DNA from: Pterobdella sp. o SKG-2022
Taxonomy: Eukaryota; Annelida; Clitellata; Hirudinida; Piscicolidae
Direction: 5' to 3'
DNA length: 64,000 bases
Assembly: GCA_964035795.1 (NCBI GenBank)
Contig: OZ038321.1
Location: forward strand, 10,240,285-10,304,284
Shown: piece by piece, positions 1-10,084 of the stretch
How the letters are laid out: every line of letters begins with the position of its first letter
Numbering within the stretch: position 1 is the stretch's first letter
Notes under the pieces: generated by a model
What the model saw: the letters and a program-made list of their open reading frames with translations, nothing else
Told to the model about the DNA's origin: nothing
The model's database searches: none
Made by a program: the position numbers and the translations under genes

Positions 1-152
1 GCCTTCTCTCATGAACTTTCGCAAACTTTTGAAAACTCACTTATGCCATAAACATCCCTAGTCATAATCTCTTACAAAGCTTAAGCGCCTCTGAAAGAAT
101 CTTGAATTGATAACTTTGCGCTATAAAAATCTTAATAATAATAATTCCGTGT
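1..152 (+). mobile_element. 3' terminal fragment of a CR1/L2-like LINE
   Basis: The first 152 bases repeat the 3' end of the LINE at 26700-30326 (compare 30177-30326) with very few differences. They encode the end of its ORF and run through the 3' UTR into a short AAT-rich tail. The element extends off the left edge of the window, so this is either a 5'-truncated insertion or the end of a longer copy. In clades related to CR1/L2, a short 3' microsatellite tail instead of poly(A) is usual. Confidence 0.85.
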
Positions 153-2429
153 CTTTTTTGTGTATTTTAAGATTTTACTAAACAATAAAAACTATGGATA
201 AAAAATAAAAATTATTATTTTTTTTTAAATATATTATTTGATATATATAAAAAGATCGTATTGGCCGAACAAAGAAAATATTGCAAGCTTTAATTCGTAA
301 GCTATACTACCGCAAGCATAACACTCCTGGAAGAGCTATATTACAATAAATCATCATTTTGAGCGTTTAATCTTAACTCACTTCTTTTATAACACAAAAT
401 TTTTCATATAAATATTATTTATTGAATAATAATACTCGATAAAAAAAATTTTCTATTTATTTCGTGAATTTTTGTCAACCAATCAAATATGTTTTTGTGA
501 GGTTGTGGCTTGTGTGTTTCAATCGACTGCGTATCACGAACCACAGGATAATGAACACTAATTTTAGTTAAATTAATCTGACCAATGAAATAACAGTTGA
601 TATTAGTTTTAAAAATTCAGAATAATTTATTCATTTTGGAAATATTTATATATTTAACAAAAAATGAAGTTCCAATTTAAAATTTAAATTTATTATTGAT
701 TTTTTTATTTATATCCCATAATTTTTTGGTAAGACTTCACAGTAAAAATATAGTAGGATAAGCCTTAAATCGCATGCGCGTAATAATTATACAACTAAAA
801 ACAAAACGCACAAAAGTATTTTGGAAAGTTCCTTGAAGATGAGTTTGTTGAAAATGAAGTAAGTGAGAAAAAGGTTCTTGAAGATGAGGTTGAAAATTTT
901 GATGGTTCTGCCTCATGAGGTTGAACTTACAAGAAAGTTTTTTTCAAACCGTACAGTTGAACTCAAATTCTCTATTTCTAAGCTTATTATGAATATGGCT
1001 AGACTTTAAACTTCTTATGAATTAAAATATTTTTAAGACTTAAGACTTTTATTAAACAAACAATCACAATTAAGAGGCTAATTTTACCACCTGCAAAAAA
1101 TTAGGAGATGATGAAACGTGAGCAGTTTTCATTACACAATATAATTAAAAAAATAGAAGATAATTTTTATGGAATTGTCAATTAATGAATCCTTTGCATC
1201 CAATGAATTTTTATCAGGTCTATAATCCTCATTAACAAACCTTTTTGAAACATAAATCTTTCACTTATCTTATTGTTTAAAAATATTATTTAATTTCAGA
1301 TCATTTTTTATAAAAGCGATCAAAAATGTAAAAGGGCAAATGATACTGATGTTAATATTGATCTTAGTGGGTGTTTATGCAATGAAATAAAATAAATAAT
1401 TCAAAAATTTTGTTTTTGAATAAAAAACAAAACAGTAAAAAAATACTAATATTTAGTAAGAAACATAAGTAAAATAAAAAAGTAAAACTTTAATAGAACA
1501 ATAATTAACTGAATAACACAAAGCTATTTGTAAGTCAAACTCACATTATTAAGAGATAATTTTGAGGCCTATCCCTGTTCACTCCCCAGGCCTCTCCAGC
1601 AGCTTTTAGAGAGAAGTGTTATAATTCAGCTATGCATTCTGTTAATCATTTTCAATATATAAAAGCTGTGAATCCTTTTTGTATTAAGCTAATTTAGTTA
1701 TTCTTAGCGAAACAACAAACTAACATTTCGAAATTAAGATCTATTTAAAGGAATTTTATAAAGCTTCACTGTCAAAAAGCCTTCTCATTCAAGCCATTCT
1801 TACCTGCAGTAGTAGATTGTATAATCATTCAAAAATAATTTCATTATAAGCTATCCACTCACCATGGGATGAATTAACTGAACAAATTACTCACTTCCTG
1901 TGTCACCTGATGATGATTTCTAAGTAAATCGTGAAGCTTCGTAATAAAATTGCTGAAAATCCTTTATGATATTGTTTGTTAATAGTTAAATTAATTAAGA
2001 ACCAAATTCTTTTGACTATACTAAAAACAGTAAATAAGAAAAATAAAATTTGTGGTTTGTAACTTAAACCAATTGAAATTTTTCAAAATTTACCTAGTTA
2101 ATCAAAATTATTCGAAACGGTCTTAAAATTTAGTATATTACATAAAAAAAATCTAATACTTCTTTTAATTAAAAATCTATTAAATTTTAAACCAAAGTGA
2201 AGAATTAAGGCCAAACTTCAAGAAATAAACTTTAAATTGTAAAAATCAATAACGCAGATAAATATTTTAGTTTATAATTTTATTTTGCATAAAATTTGTT
2301 TTAAATAATTTTATTTGGTTTATTTTTGAAAAATTTAGATTTTTTAAAATAAAAAAATAAATGAATCAAAACATTCTTGATTCTATGATTTTTCATAAAC
2401 TGTTCAGAAGCGCGTAAATGGTTTAAACT
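153..2429. other. AT-rich non-coding stretch
   Basis: No exon or recognisable transposon protein is visible. The sequence is very AT-rich with many A and T runs. About 1520-1560 there is a degenerate relative of one arm of the palindrome at 6150-6263 (CAAAGC..TTGTAAGT..AACTCACATTAT). About 1565-1650 resembles 38045-38125. Confidence 0.6.
1565..1650 (+). repeat. Short dispersed repeat, copy 1 (partner 38045-38125)
   Basis: Both stretches contain AGCAGCTTTTAGAG, followed by a similar block ending near 'GCTATGC' or 'GCCATGC'. The match runs about 75 bp with scattered differences. Nature unknown. Confidence 0.45.
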
Positions 2430-2850
2430 TCCGCGATCCGCTACCGACATGTTCGGCTGTTTGAGAAATTTGATTTTCAAAAAGTTATTTCTTCTGCTTT
2501 CTGGACACGGCCTGTTTTTCATTTTTATCAGAATTCAGAATTTTATATAAAAACTTGGCTTAACTTTTTTCAATTTTTCGAAATGTTTTCTTTTCGATCG
2601 TAAGTTTAGACGTTAGCGATATTTTAAAAACTGCATACTCGTATTTATTCAATTAACTTATCTTTATTTCAAAATATTTTTTTACGTAAAATTTCATATT
2701 CTAGAGATTTTTTGTTAAGCTTATCCCATAAAACTTACCCTCCCTCGCGTCAAATGAAACGCCGAGTTATTTAAACATTAGGAGTGATAAATATAATAGT
2801 AATAGGTTAAATGAAAATACGAATAACTAATAAGAGTTTTGAAAATACTT
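2430..2850 (-). repeat. Dispersed repeat family R1, copy 1 (about 420 bp)
   Basis: Read on the minus strand this stretch matches 60885-61305 over about 400 bp, and more weakly 43560-43990. Shared landmarks in order are CTTATT.GTTATTCGTA, CGGCGTTTCA.TTGACGCGAG, AACTTACGATCGAAAAGA, AACAGGCCGTGTCCAGAAA and CAGCCGAACATGTCGGT. A short open frame (up to 73 codons, beginning around the NRPCPE residues) is carried by two copies but drifts apart at its end, so it is probably not a gene. Likely a non-autonomous element. No terminal inverted repeats or tRNA-like promoter boxes were seen. Confidence 0.75.
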
Positions 2851-2879
2851 GCAGGTTCAGTCAGAAAAAAGAGGAAAAA

Positions 2880-3270
2880 TCTGAAAAAGAGTGGTTGAAA
2901 AGAAGGGCATCCTTCAGGGAAAATTGCCACAGACAATGAAAGTTCTTTTTAAGTCGAATCTTTGAATGTTGGTTCGATGAGAGGGATAGCTTCTGAAACC
3001 ATGTTGAGGAGGAGAGTTGATCTGTGTTGTTTACAAGAGACTCGTTGGAAGACCAACCTTAAACTTATTGCAGACTCTCGATATAAGTATTTTGGTTGTG
3101 GGAATGATGAGGGCACTTGTGGTGTAGGAATTCTACTGGCTGAGAAGTGGTGGGAGAAAGTGTTTGAAGTGATTAGAGTCTCAGATAAAATCATTCGAAT
3201 GGTGGTTGGATCATTTTTGTTTTTTTGTAAATGTTTATGCACCTCAAGCTAACCTTAGTGAGAGTGTAAA
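2880..3270 (+). mobile_element. PHD-finger LINE, 5' endonuclease fragment
   Basis: The frame at about 2956-3252 reads LNVGSMRG..., then VDLCCLQETRW and GVGILLAEKWWEKVFEV. This is the N-terminus of an apurinic-type (APE) endonuclease, with the catalytic-site QETRW block. The upstream 60 bases match the 5' region of the copy at 42575-43485. A +1 shift near 3225 is needed to continue into 'VYAPQANLSESVKDR'. The fragment stops there, next to repeat R2. Nothing of the reverse transcriptase remains. Confidence 0.85.
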
Positions 3271-3282
3271 AGATCGAATCAA

Positions 3283-3386
3283 ATCAATCACGAGTATGAT
3301 TATAGTGGCATTAACTTCAGGAGTTTCAAGACCACTGAGTATTATGAACTTTGAATACAATGTAATGTAAGTTTTCTTGGATATTT
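3283..3386 (+). repeat. Dispersed repeat family R2, copy 1 (partner 26390-26490)
   Basis: About 100 bp is almost identical to 26390-26490, including GAGTATGATTATAGTGGCAT and TGAACTTTGAAT.CAATGTA. The match in unrelated flanks marks this as a discrete mobile fragment. No open frame. Confidence 0.8.
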
Positions 3387-3439
3387 ATTTATTAGGGTTT
3401 ACGAAGAGACAAAAATAGAGATAAAATTGAGTGTTTAAA

Positions 3440-3965
3440 TATTTTCAAAGATCATCGTTCGCCGGTGTATGGCTTCCCTCCAGCTTCCATAGGTCCCTGT
3501 TTTGCGCCAGTTCAAATGCTAGAACTATGTTTAGTTTGTGGGCTTTTAGTTCGTGTTTGATCGTTGTGAGAAGGCTGGTGCTAGGTCTTCCACGCTTTGC
3601 GTTTTTTTTCTTAGGGCAATTGATGGTGAATTGTTTAGTTGGAACCAGATCATCCACGCGCAGAATATGGCCTAACATTTGCCAGCGTCGCCTTTTTACG
3701 ACTTGAAAACCTGGTTAAATCAGGGCATTCACGGTTTCTGTTTTCATGCGGCATGGCCAGAAAACCCCACATACATACCGCACCATTTTTCGGTTGAAAC
3801 TTTCCACCAATCTAACCATACCCCTTGTCCATTGCCCACGTGCTATAACCAAAAAGCATGATGCTTTGTAGATCCTTAACTTTTTGTTTCTTGTTATGCT
3901 TGAGTTCCATATTTTTCTTAGCTTGAACATTGCCGTTGTTGTTAGCTGCTTTCGCCTTTCCAATC
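3440..3965 (-). mobile_element. LINE 3' end fragment (family of 49640-52153)
   Basis: Minus-strand frames carry the C-terminal part of a LINE polyprotein. A segment about 3715-3963 resembles the post-RT region (FNRKMVRYVCGVFW). A second at 3445-3678 reads LGHILRVDDLVPTKQF, then KRGRPSTSLLTTI and ends in FELAQNRDLW, the usual end of these ORFs. A frameshift near 3690 separates them. 5'-truncated. Confidence 0.8.
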
Positions 3966-3984
3966 GAAGTTAATTATAATGAAG

Positions 3985-4211
3985 TGCTTACGTAAAGGAA
4001 GTTTGAAATTCTATAATTCGCGGTTTATGCACGCTGTTCAAACATTTTAATGGATGCTATCATATCTAATCATGCATTATTAAATTTATTGGCACTAATT
4101 GATATATTTCTACTTTTCTATGTACCTTCTGTCATAGAAAAAAAATGATAATATAAACGCAAGTTTTTTATAAAATTATTGTTACGGGAGGAATCTTGAC
4201 GTTTTTTATAA
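3985..4211 (+). repeat. Dispersed repeat family R3, copy 1 (partner 31896-32138)
   Basis: The stretch aligns with 31896-32138 in the same orientation. Shared blocks are CGTAAAGGAAGTTTGAAATT, TGGATGCTATCATAT, GCAAGTTTTTTA and AATCTTGAC..GTTTTATAAGAAA. It ends exactly where the antisense LINE at 4213 begins. Confidence 0.75.
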
Positions 4212-4212
4212 G

Positions 4213-5120
4213 AAATCCTTTTTATAGCCCGTTTTTCTTTACCAAGGGTTGGGCTTTTTGAAAGTTCTATCTCAAAGTCGGCCTTTCCATTCAGAGCCAT
4301 CAAGTGGATCCGCACAAACCATGTCTTGCTTTCTTTTATTCTTCAATATGAGCTCGTTCTAAGTCTTTTTGGGCTTACCAGGCTTCTTGCAAGTATATAA
4401 ATCCAACTTTCGCACCCGAGAGATCCAACCCACGCTACGCTCTACATGTCCAAACCACCTCATCCTACTTGTACGAAAAACTACCTCAACATCCCGAATG
4501 CCAAGTTTTGAAAAGAGTGAATGAGAGTAAACGTTATCATTCGTTTTGACGTTGCACATCCAGCGAATCATGGCAAGGTCGTTTCGTTTGAAGCGGTTCA
4601 GTGTGGAAACTGTTACGGGCTATGTTTCAGCAGGTTGAATAGACACGGCTTCTGGTCAATAATGATAAATGACGCTTGGCAAGGAGTGGAAAAAGTTGGC
4701 AAAATTTAGCCCAGGCACACTTACAACATGCTATTAAAGCAAGCTCACATCCACCACCTGCAGATAACAGAATTCTGGGACAACTTCCAGTTTCTCATCA
4801 CCAATCATCACTTCCTTTAGTAATCTCCCATCAACATAGGGTGCTGTACCAAGATAACGAGCGCATCGGAAGTTAAGATCCGAAGGGCCTTTTATGCCGC
4901 TGCATTTGTTGTGTACCCATTGCCTGCAGCTTCCACGTTAAATAGCATTTCTACCCACAACTGCTTGGCATACACCACAAGGATACTTCCCAGATTTTCT
5001 CAACACATCAAGGTTCGAACCAGAAACCATTAGCTTTGTTTTACCCATATTCACCCTCAACCCCTTTTTCTCCATCTCCGATCTCCATGTTCTCAACTTT
5101 GCTAAAAGTTCATCCATGGA
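4213..5120 (-). mobile_element. PHD-finger LINE, 3' half (antisense)
   Basis: On the minus strand, from 5120 down to 4213, the order is: the end of RT (KGLRVNMGKTKLMVSG), an embedded zinc-finger block starting CGVCQAVVGRNAI with WVHNKCSGIKG, the VVPEFCYL block, then MIRWMCNVKTNDN and MRWFGHVERS, ending KPGKPKKT. Several frameshifts and stops break it. The 3' boundary is shared with the copy at 63640-64000 (both start at TTTTTATAGCCCG on the plus strand), which fixes the end of the family. The RT catalytic motif is not included. Confidence 0.88.
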
Positions 5121-5121
5121 A

Positions 5122-5165
5122 TGTGCGTGAAGGCTCCGTTAATGAGCTTTACGCCCTGCAGGAGC
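5122..5165 (-). mobile_element. SINE tail fragment (tail type 2)
   Basis: On the minus strand GGCGTAAAGCTCATTAACGG, followed by AGCCTTCACGCACA, matches the type-2 SINE tails at 31684-31765 (+), 34205-34280 (-) and 6391-6450 (-). It abuts the truncated 5' end of the neighbouring antisense LINE. Confidence 0.6.
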
Positions 5166-5194
5166 TTCATCTCCTTTTCTATTATTTAGAGTCG

Positions 5195-5690
5195 TTGAAA
5201 ATAATGGAATGCGAATTTTGCTCTAATGTTTCCAAACATAAATGTTCGCTTATGCGACACAAAAAATAAATATGGAAATATCACTTCAAATTGTTCAATA
5301 TGCCACAGAGAATTTTCTTTTAATTATAACCTCAAATCATCATAATGCAGACTGACAATGATATTACAAAATGGAATCCTAACCGATTTTATTTTTATAA
5401 TTTCCGAACTATAGCTAAAACATGTAAAACAAGAAAATTGATTAAATTAAATGATGCATTTACTTCTTTACTTAAACATTTATTTGCTAATACATGTAAA
5501 ACAGCAATGCGCCATGATAATCATCATTTAAATTTAATTTTCGGAATTACTCATCACTTAGAAAGAATTTATTAAAATTGCTTCAGCAGAACAGATGACC
5601 AAGTTAAAATTGCTGTGATAGTTGGAAAAAAAACATCATGAGTTTTTAATTTAAAATTTGATACTTTCTATAATATTTATGTTGGAAGGA
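5195..5690 (+). pseudogene. Decayed zinc-finger-type protein, unrecognised; 3' part repeated at 31225-31350
   Basis: The frame starts at an ATG near 5204 with MECEFCSNVSKHKCSLMRH. After a frameshift in an A-run near 5265 it continues to a second Cys pair, SNCSICHREFSFNYNLK, so two C2H2-like units are suggested, both imperfect. A 76-codon frame follows (5345-5575: TDNDITKWNPNRFYFYNF... to ITHHLERIY). A further shift leads into IKIASAEQMTKLK and FDTFYNIYV. The last part (5545-5690) recurs inverted at 31225-31350, where a related peptide (AEQMTKLK) can also be read. This indicates a mobile or multicopy origin. I do not recognise the family; N-terminal fingers with an unknown downstream domain occur in several virus-like and transposon proteins, but that link is only inference. 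Confidence 0.45.
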
Positions 5691-6149
5691 GCATGAATAT
5701 CGCCAGGGTAAGTCGGAACCGGCTAAACATCTGTTGCAGAATCCATCGCACTTTTTCTGTTGGGAAATACTGGACAAAGCCTCGTTGGACATTAGGAAGA
5801 GAAAAATTCTAGAAGCCCTCTTATATAAAAATATTTAGCTCTAGTTTGAATGATCAGATTGATATTAGCAAACTAACTTTGTTTAGGAATGGCTTGACTT
5901 AGTATACAATTTTTGAGTGTATTATTAAGCGCTGTTTTTTCTTTAGTAGTTTCTAGGTAACTGATATTTAGTTTATTGCCTGATAATGAAACATTAGTTC
6001 CGAAAAGCTTCAATAAAGTTTAAAATCCTGTGTTTATCTTTATACAAGTTTATAAAGATTTATATAATTTACGTATAAGCTTCATTAAGAAATGGTTAGC
6101 TAAACTAAATTAGTAACAAAAACGATTTTAATTAAAAACTTTCATTAAC
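5691..6149. other. AT-rich non-coding stretch
   Basis: No coding feature is seen. At 6095-6140 the block GCTAAACTAAATTAGTAACA resembles the type-1 SINE tail at about 11075-11100, suggesting a degraded SINE end. Confidence 0.5.
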
Positions 6150-6263
6150 TAAATAATTACTCGAAGCTTTGTGTAAGTTGAACTCACATTATCAAGTATA
6201 CAAAGTTTGTATACTCGATAATGTGAGTTCAACCTACACAAAGCTTCGAGTTATTATTCAGTA
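6150..6263. repeat. Near-perfect palindrome, two arms of about 57 bp
   Basis: The left arm (6150-6206) and the reverse complement of the right arm (6207-6263) match at all but about five positions: CTCGAAGCTTTGTGTA, then GGTTGAACTCACATTATC and GTATACAAA. There is essentially no spacer (centre near 6206). A degenerate single arm occurs at about 1520-1560, and a weaker one at about 35155-35200. This is the shape of a foldback/MITE-type element, or two insertions head to head. It would form a strong hairpin in DNA or RNA. Confidence 0.85.
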
Positions 6264-6390
6264 CATAAAGAAAATTATTTACTAACAGAAAATTGTTAAA
6301 TATTGAATAAATATACTCGAATAATTGAAAATACGCCAATTTTTTCAGAAAACTATTCTTATTTTTATCAGCAATAAAATATTTTTTTTG

Positions 6391-6555
6391 TGATTTTGTC
6401 GAGGTGTACGTGATGGGTCTTCTAACACGAACTTCCGTACATGGACTTCGCCTAAAACATTGTGGAACAGGTGCTTATTGTCCGTCCACGCGGCATCGAG
6501 CTCGGTATCTTTGGATAATTAGATTAATGCTCTATCAGCTGATCTTTAAGGACCG
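6391..6555 (-). mobile_element. tRNA-like SINE with type-2 tail
   Basis: Read on the minus strand from 6555: a tRNA-like head with a box A-like block (AGCTGATAGAGCATTAATCT), an anticodon-loop region CTAATTA, and a box B-like GAGCTCGATGCCG, ending GTGGACGG. Next comes the core AGCACCTGTTCCACAATG, shared with the SINEs at 10970 and 32902. The tail, running AGGCGAAGTCCATGTACGG to CACCTCGACAAAATCACA, is shared with 31684-31765 and 34205-34280. It ends in an A-rich stretch. Confidence 0.8.
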
Positions 6556-6599
6556 AAACTTAACTCATTTATTTGTTCCTAGTCAGGTCAGACCAGTTT

Positions 6600-9500
6600 T
6601 GCTGGAACCTACTGGTACCATGTAAGTCAGTTCTATCTGTGTCATGCCTGTGCCTTCAAGGTGAGATCTTTGGTTGTTTACTGAAGAGCAAAAGGCAAAG
6701 TCATGAAAGCATGTGACTTTTAGGATTTGAGAAGCAGTTGGTGTAGGTACCAGTTTTGGTTCAAATCCATTACGCTAGGCAGATGATCCACTAGTTGTAC
6801 AATGGTCAAGGTAACCTATCTCGTAAAAGCAATGCCTAGAGAGATTAAACCTAAAAAATCTGCGTTCTTTTCTGGCAGGTCGATGTCTCTCAAAAGTACA
6901 ACCCTGACTTTCTCGGGGTAGGGCATGTCAACGGGTTAGTGTCAGAGTTATGCCGACGGGAACTTATGTTTCTGGTAAGGCCCCCTAAAGCGGACAGGTC
7001 TGATATCAGCGGTGAAAGTCCGTGTTTTGGCTAACATAGGTCAATGGTGAAGACTGATCCATTCCAGGAGGCAGAAATGGTTTCTGCTTTAGGTGGTGGT
7101 CATCAACACACCGATGTTCCAGCTCTTGTTGCTCGTTTGCCAAGCAAATGAACCAACTCATGGTCAATGGTAGGGAAACACCAGTCATTTCAAGCATGAC
7201 ACTGCGCCTGTGAGAGCTGTAGCAAAGCATCACAGTAATACAAGCTACTAGAAAACATGGCTAATTTTCCAAAAAGCACCACGGTTTAAATCCAAATATA
7301 AGATCAAATTCTGATCTCTCGCCCAACAAAGGGATTTTCCGTTTTAAACAAAGCTACAGCATCGGAACACTAAACTGTCGCTCCCTTAACTCAGAGTTTG
7401 CCCAAGGTGAACTCAACCTTTACATCAACCAACACAACCTTCAAGCAGTCTGCATCCGAGAACATCGCCTTCTTCACAAGGACAGTGATTCGGATATCAT
7501 AAGCTATGAAATTGGCCACAGTATCTTGTTCACGGCATCGGCATACAAGATCACCAACCATGCCACTGTGGGAAGTGTTGGAATCACAGTGCGCAAACAT
7601 TGTTAACTAACATCAAAAAAGTTGACAATCGGATTCTTATCGTTTCCTTCAAAGGCAACCCTAAAACTGTTCTTGTTTCTTGTTATTCTCTCCATAACCT
7701 TGCCCCACTAGAAGAAGTAGAAAGGTTTTACAAACAGCTAGGCAACCTGATTTCTACCATACTTTCCCACAACAACTTGATTATCGATGACGACTTCAAT
7801 GCTTGAATTTCCGGCAAATTTTCATATCATAGTGTCGCGAACCGAAATGGTGAACTCCTTGAAACTTTCCTCCAACAACACAATATTTTGGCCGGTAACA
7901 CGCTTCTTCAAAAACCCAACCAAAAATTATGGACATGGAGACATCTCGCTGGACACCTGGCTCAAATTGACTATATTCTTTTTAGAAAACGCTGGAGAAA
8001 CAGTTTTAATGACCGCCAAGCCCATACTTCTTTTGCTACTATTGGTGGTGATTACAACACAGTAACAGCAAAGATCAGCTTGAGTCTTCGTGCTCCAAAA
8101 TCTTCAACAAGAAAATTCCTCTACTGGCAGGCGCTGTGCCATGACAAGGATCTGGCTACTACCATAGACAATTTGATTTCTTCAAAATTTGACGCTTTAC
8201 CAATAGATCAACAGACTTACACATCTTTTGTATCTATATGTAACGAAGTCGGATAAAAGAAACTACCGAATCATCCAAAACCAACCTCCCCTATCATTGA
8301 GCACCATGATATAGATCTACCCCAATCAAACACCAAAAAAGCTCCAATTCAAGGGTTCAACACCAAAATTCCCAACGCTAGACTTCATAAAACGCTCTCA
8401 GAACTTGAAAAGAAATCACAGGAAAATCCAAAAAACGCCTGGAATCTAATAAGAGAATTGTCAGAAAAGAAAAAATCTGTCATCTTTATCCAAAGTGAAA
8501 ATCGTCTCAAAATCTGGAAAGACCACTTCCAAAATCTACTTTCGGTTAACAAAAATGATAATCAAGCTCTATTTGACTGCGTCAAGTTGTTTGACATCAA
8601 CCCAGAAATTAATATTGTCGAATTTAGCCAAAAGGAGATCACAGATTCACTCAAGACAATGAAACCTAATAAAGCCTTTGGCCTGGATGGTCTTACACTA
8701 TAAGTCTGGAAGCTTGAGAAAACCCAAAAATACCTGAGAAGGTTTTGCATCGAAACCTTTAACGATGTGCATCCTAATGAATGGGGTATATCTGGTATTG
8801 TTTCTGTGCCGAAGAAGGAGACTTAACTGGTTGTACCAAACTACCGGGGTATAAGTCTTAGCCAAATAGCCTCTTAAAGCTACAACCGGCTTATACTAAA
8901 CAGAATACGCCCTGTCATCGACAAGCTGCTTCGCCCTAACCAAAACGTCTTTGTCCTGAAAGATCCACCTCGTCTCATTTACTCGGTCTCAGAAGAATCA
9001 TAGAAGAATTGCGTAACCACAAAAAAGAAGCTGTGATAACTTTCATCGATTTCAAAAAAGCATTTGACTCGATAGATCGGTCCAAAATGCTCAAAATCCT
9101 TGTTGCATATAGAATTCTTCTGAAAACCATAATGCAATACGAGTGATGTATGAAAACACCTCCGCTTTTGTGGTAACCCCTGAAGGCAATACTGACATCT
9201 TCCAGGTCGATACTGGCGTCTTACAAGGTAACCCACTTGCCTCATTTCTTTTCATCATTTGCTTAGATTATACTCTCAGCACCTCAATATTTTTTTCAAA
9301 TGGATTGACTCTCAAGAGAAAAGGAAGTCGTAGAGTCCCTCCCGAGAAACTCGCCGAACTTGCATTTGCCGAAGATATCGCTTTTATGAAAGATACGATC
9401 AACAAAGCTGAGTCTCTTCTTTACAAAATCAAAAAACTCAAAACTCCACAACTCAAAAAATAGGTCTTTTCCTCAATGAAAGCAAGACTAAAGCAATGAA

Positions 9501-10080
9501 TTTCAATCCTTCTGCAGAGAGTCATATTCATTCTATGAATGGTGACGAAATCGAAAAGGTTAATGATTTTCTTTACTTGGGAGGTTACACCAACTCTTCT
9601 CGAGATATCAGCACCCGAATCGGAAAACCATGAAGTGCTCTCAACTCTCTAGAAAAAATCTGAAACTCTCGCATTACTACAGAAACGAAAGTTAGGATTT
9701 TTAAATCTACTGTTGAGTCCATACTGCTATATGGGTGTGAATCCTGGGTAATGACCAACACTGCAGTGAAGAAAGTTGATGGCACCTACACTCGCATGCT
9801 CCGAAGAGTCAAAAATATCTTCTGAAAAAACCGTCTATAAAATGCTCAGCTATACGGTCAGATTCAAAAGTTGTCTACCATAATCAAAATAAGACGTTTA
9901 GCGCTTGCTGAACATGTAGCTCGGCACAACAAGCCTGCAAAAACCTTGTTGTTCTAGACGCCGGAAGAGTGTCGTAGAAGAGGTCGTTCAAATATAACAC
10001 TGAAAGACGTACTTCAAAATAAAAAACCTGGAAAGAACACTCCAGTTTGCTGGGCTTTTGCACAGTAGAGTAACAACACG
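6600..10080 (+). mobile_element. RTE-like LINE, near full length, heavily mutated
   Basis: About 3.5 kb. A GC-richer 5' region (6600-7320) has no clear ORF. The endonuclease follows (IGTLNCRSLNSEF near 7358; the IIDDDFNA equivalent of the GDFN motif near 7790), then linker and RT. RT landmarks are TMKPNKAFGLDGLTL (8656-8700), VPNYRGISLSQIA (8835), AVITFIDFKKAFDSIDR (9035-9080), TGVLQGNPLASFLF (9214-9255) and LAFAEDIAFM (9360-9390). In that last motif the usual ADD reads AED, so the first catalytic Asp is lost. The C-terminal part has DFLYLGGYT (9565), SILLYGCESWVMT (9718) and ALAEHVARHNKPAKTL (9900). At least ten stops and shifts are seen. The typical length of the clade's ORF is about 1000 codons, which fits the span. 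Not functional. Confidence 0.88.
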
Positions 10081-10084
10081 TGTG

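Noticed and set aside
2301..2522. R1-borne 73-codon frame as a gene (NRPCPE...)
   Set aside because: The first 30 residues recur in the copy at 61207, but the rest diverges in frame and content. The DNA, not the peptide, is what is shared.
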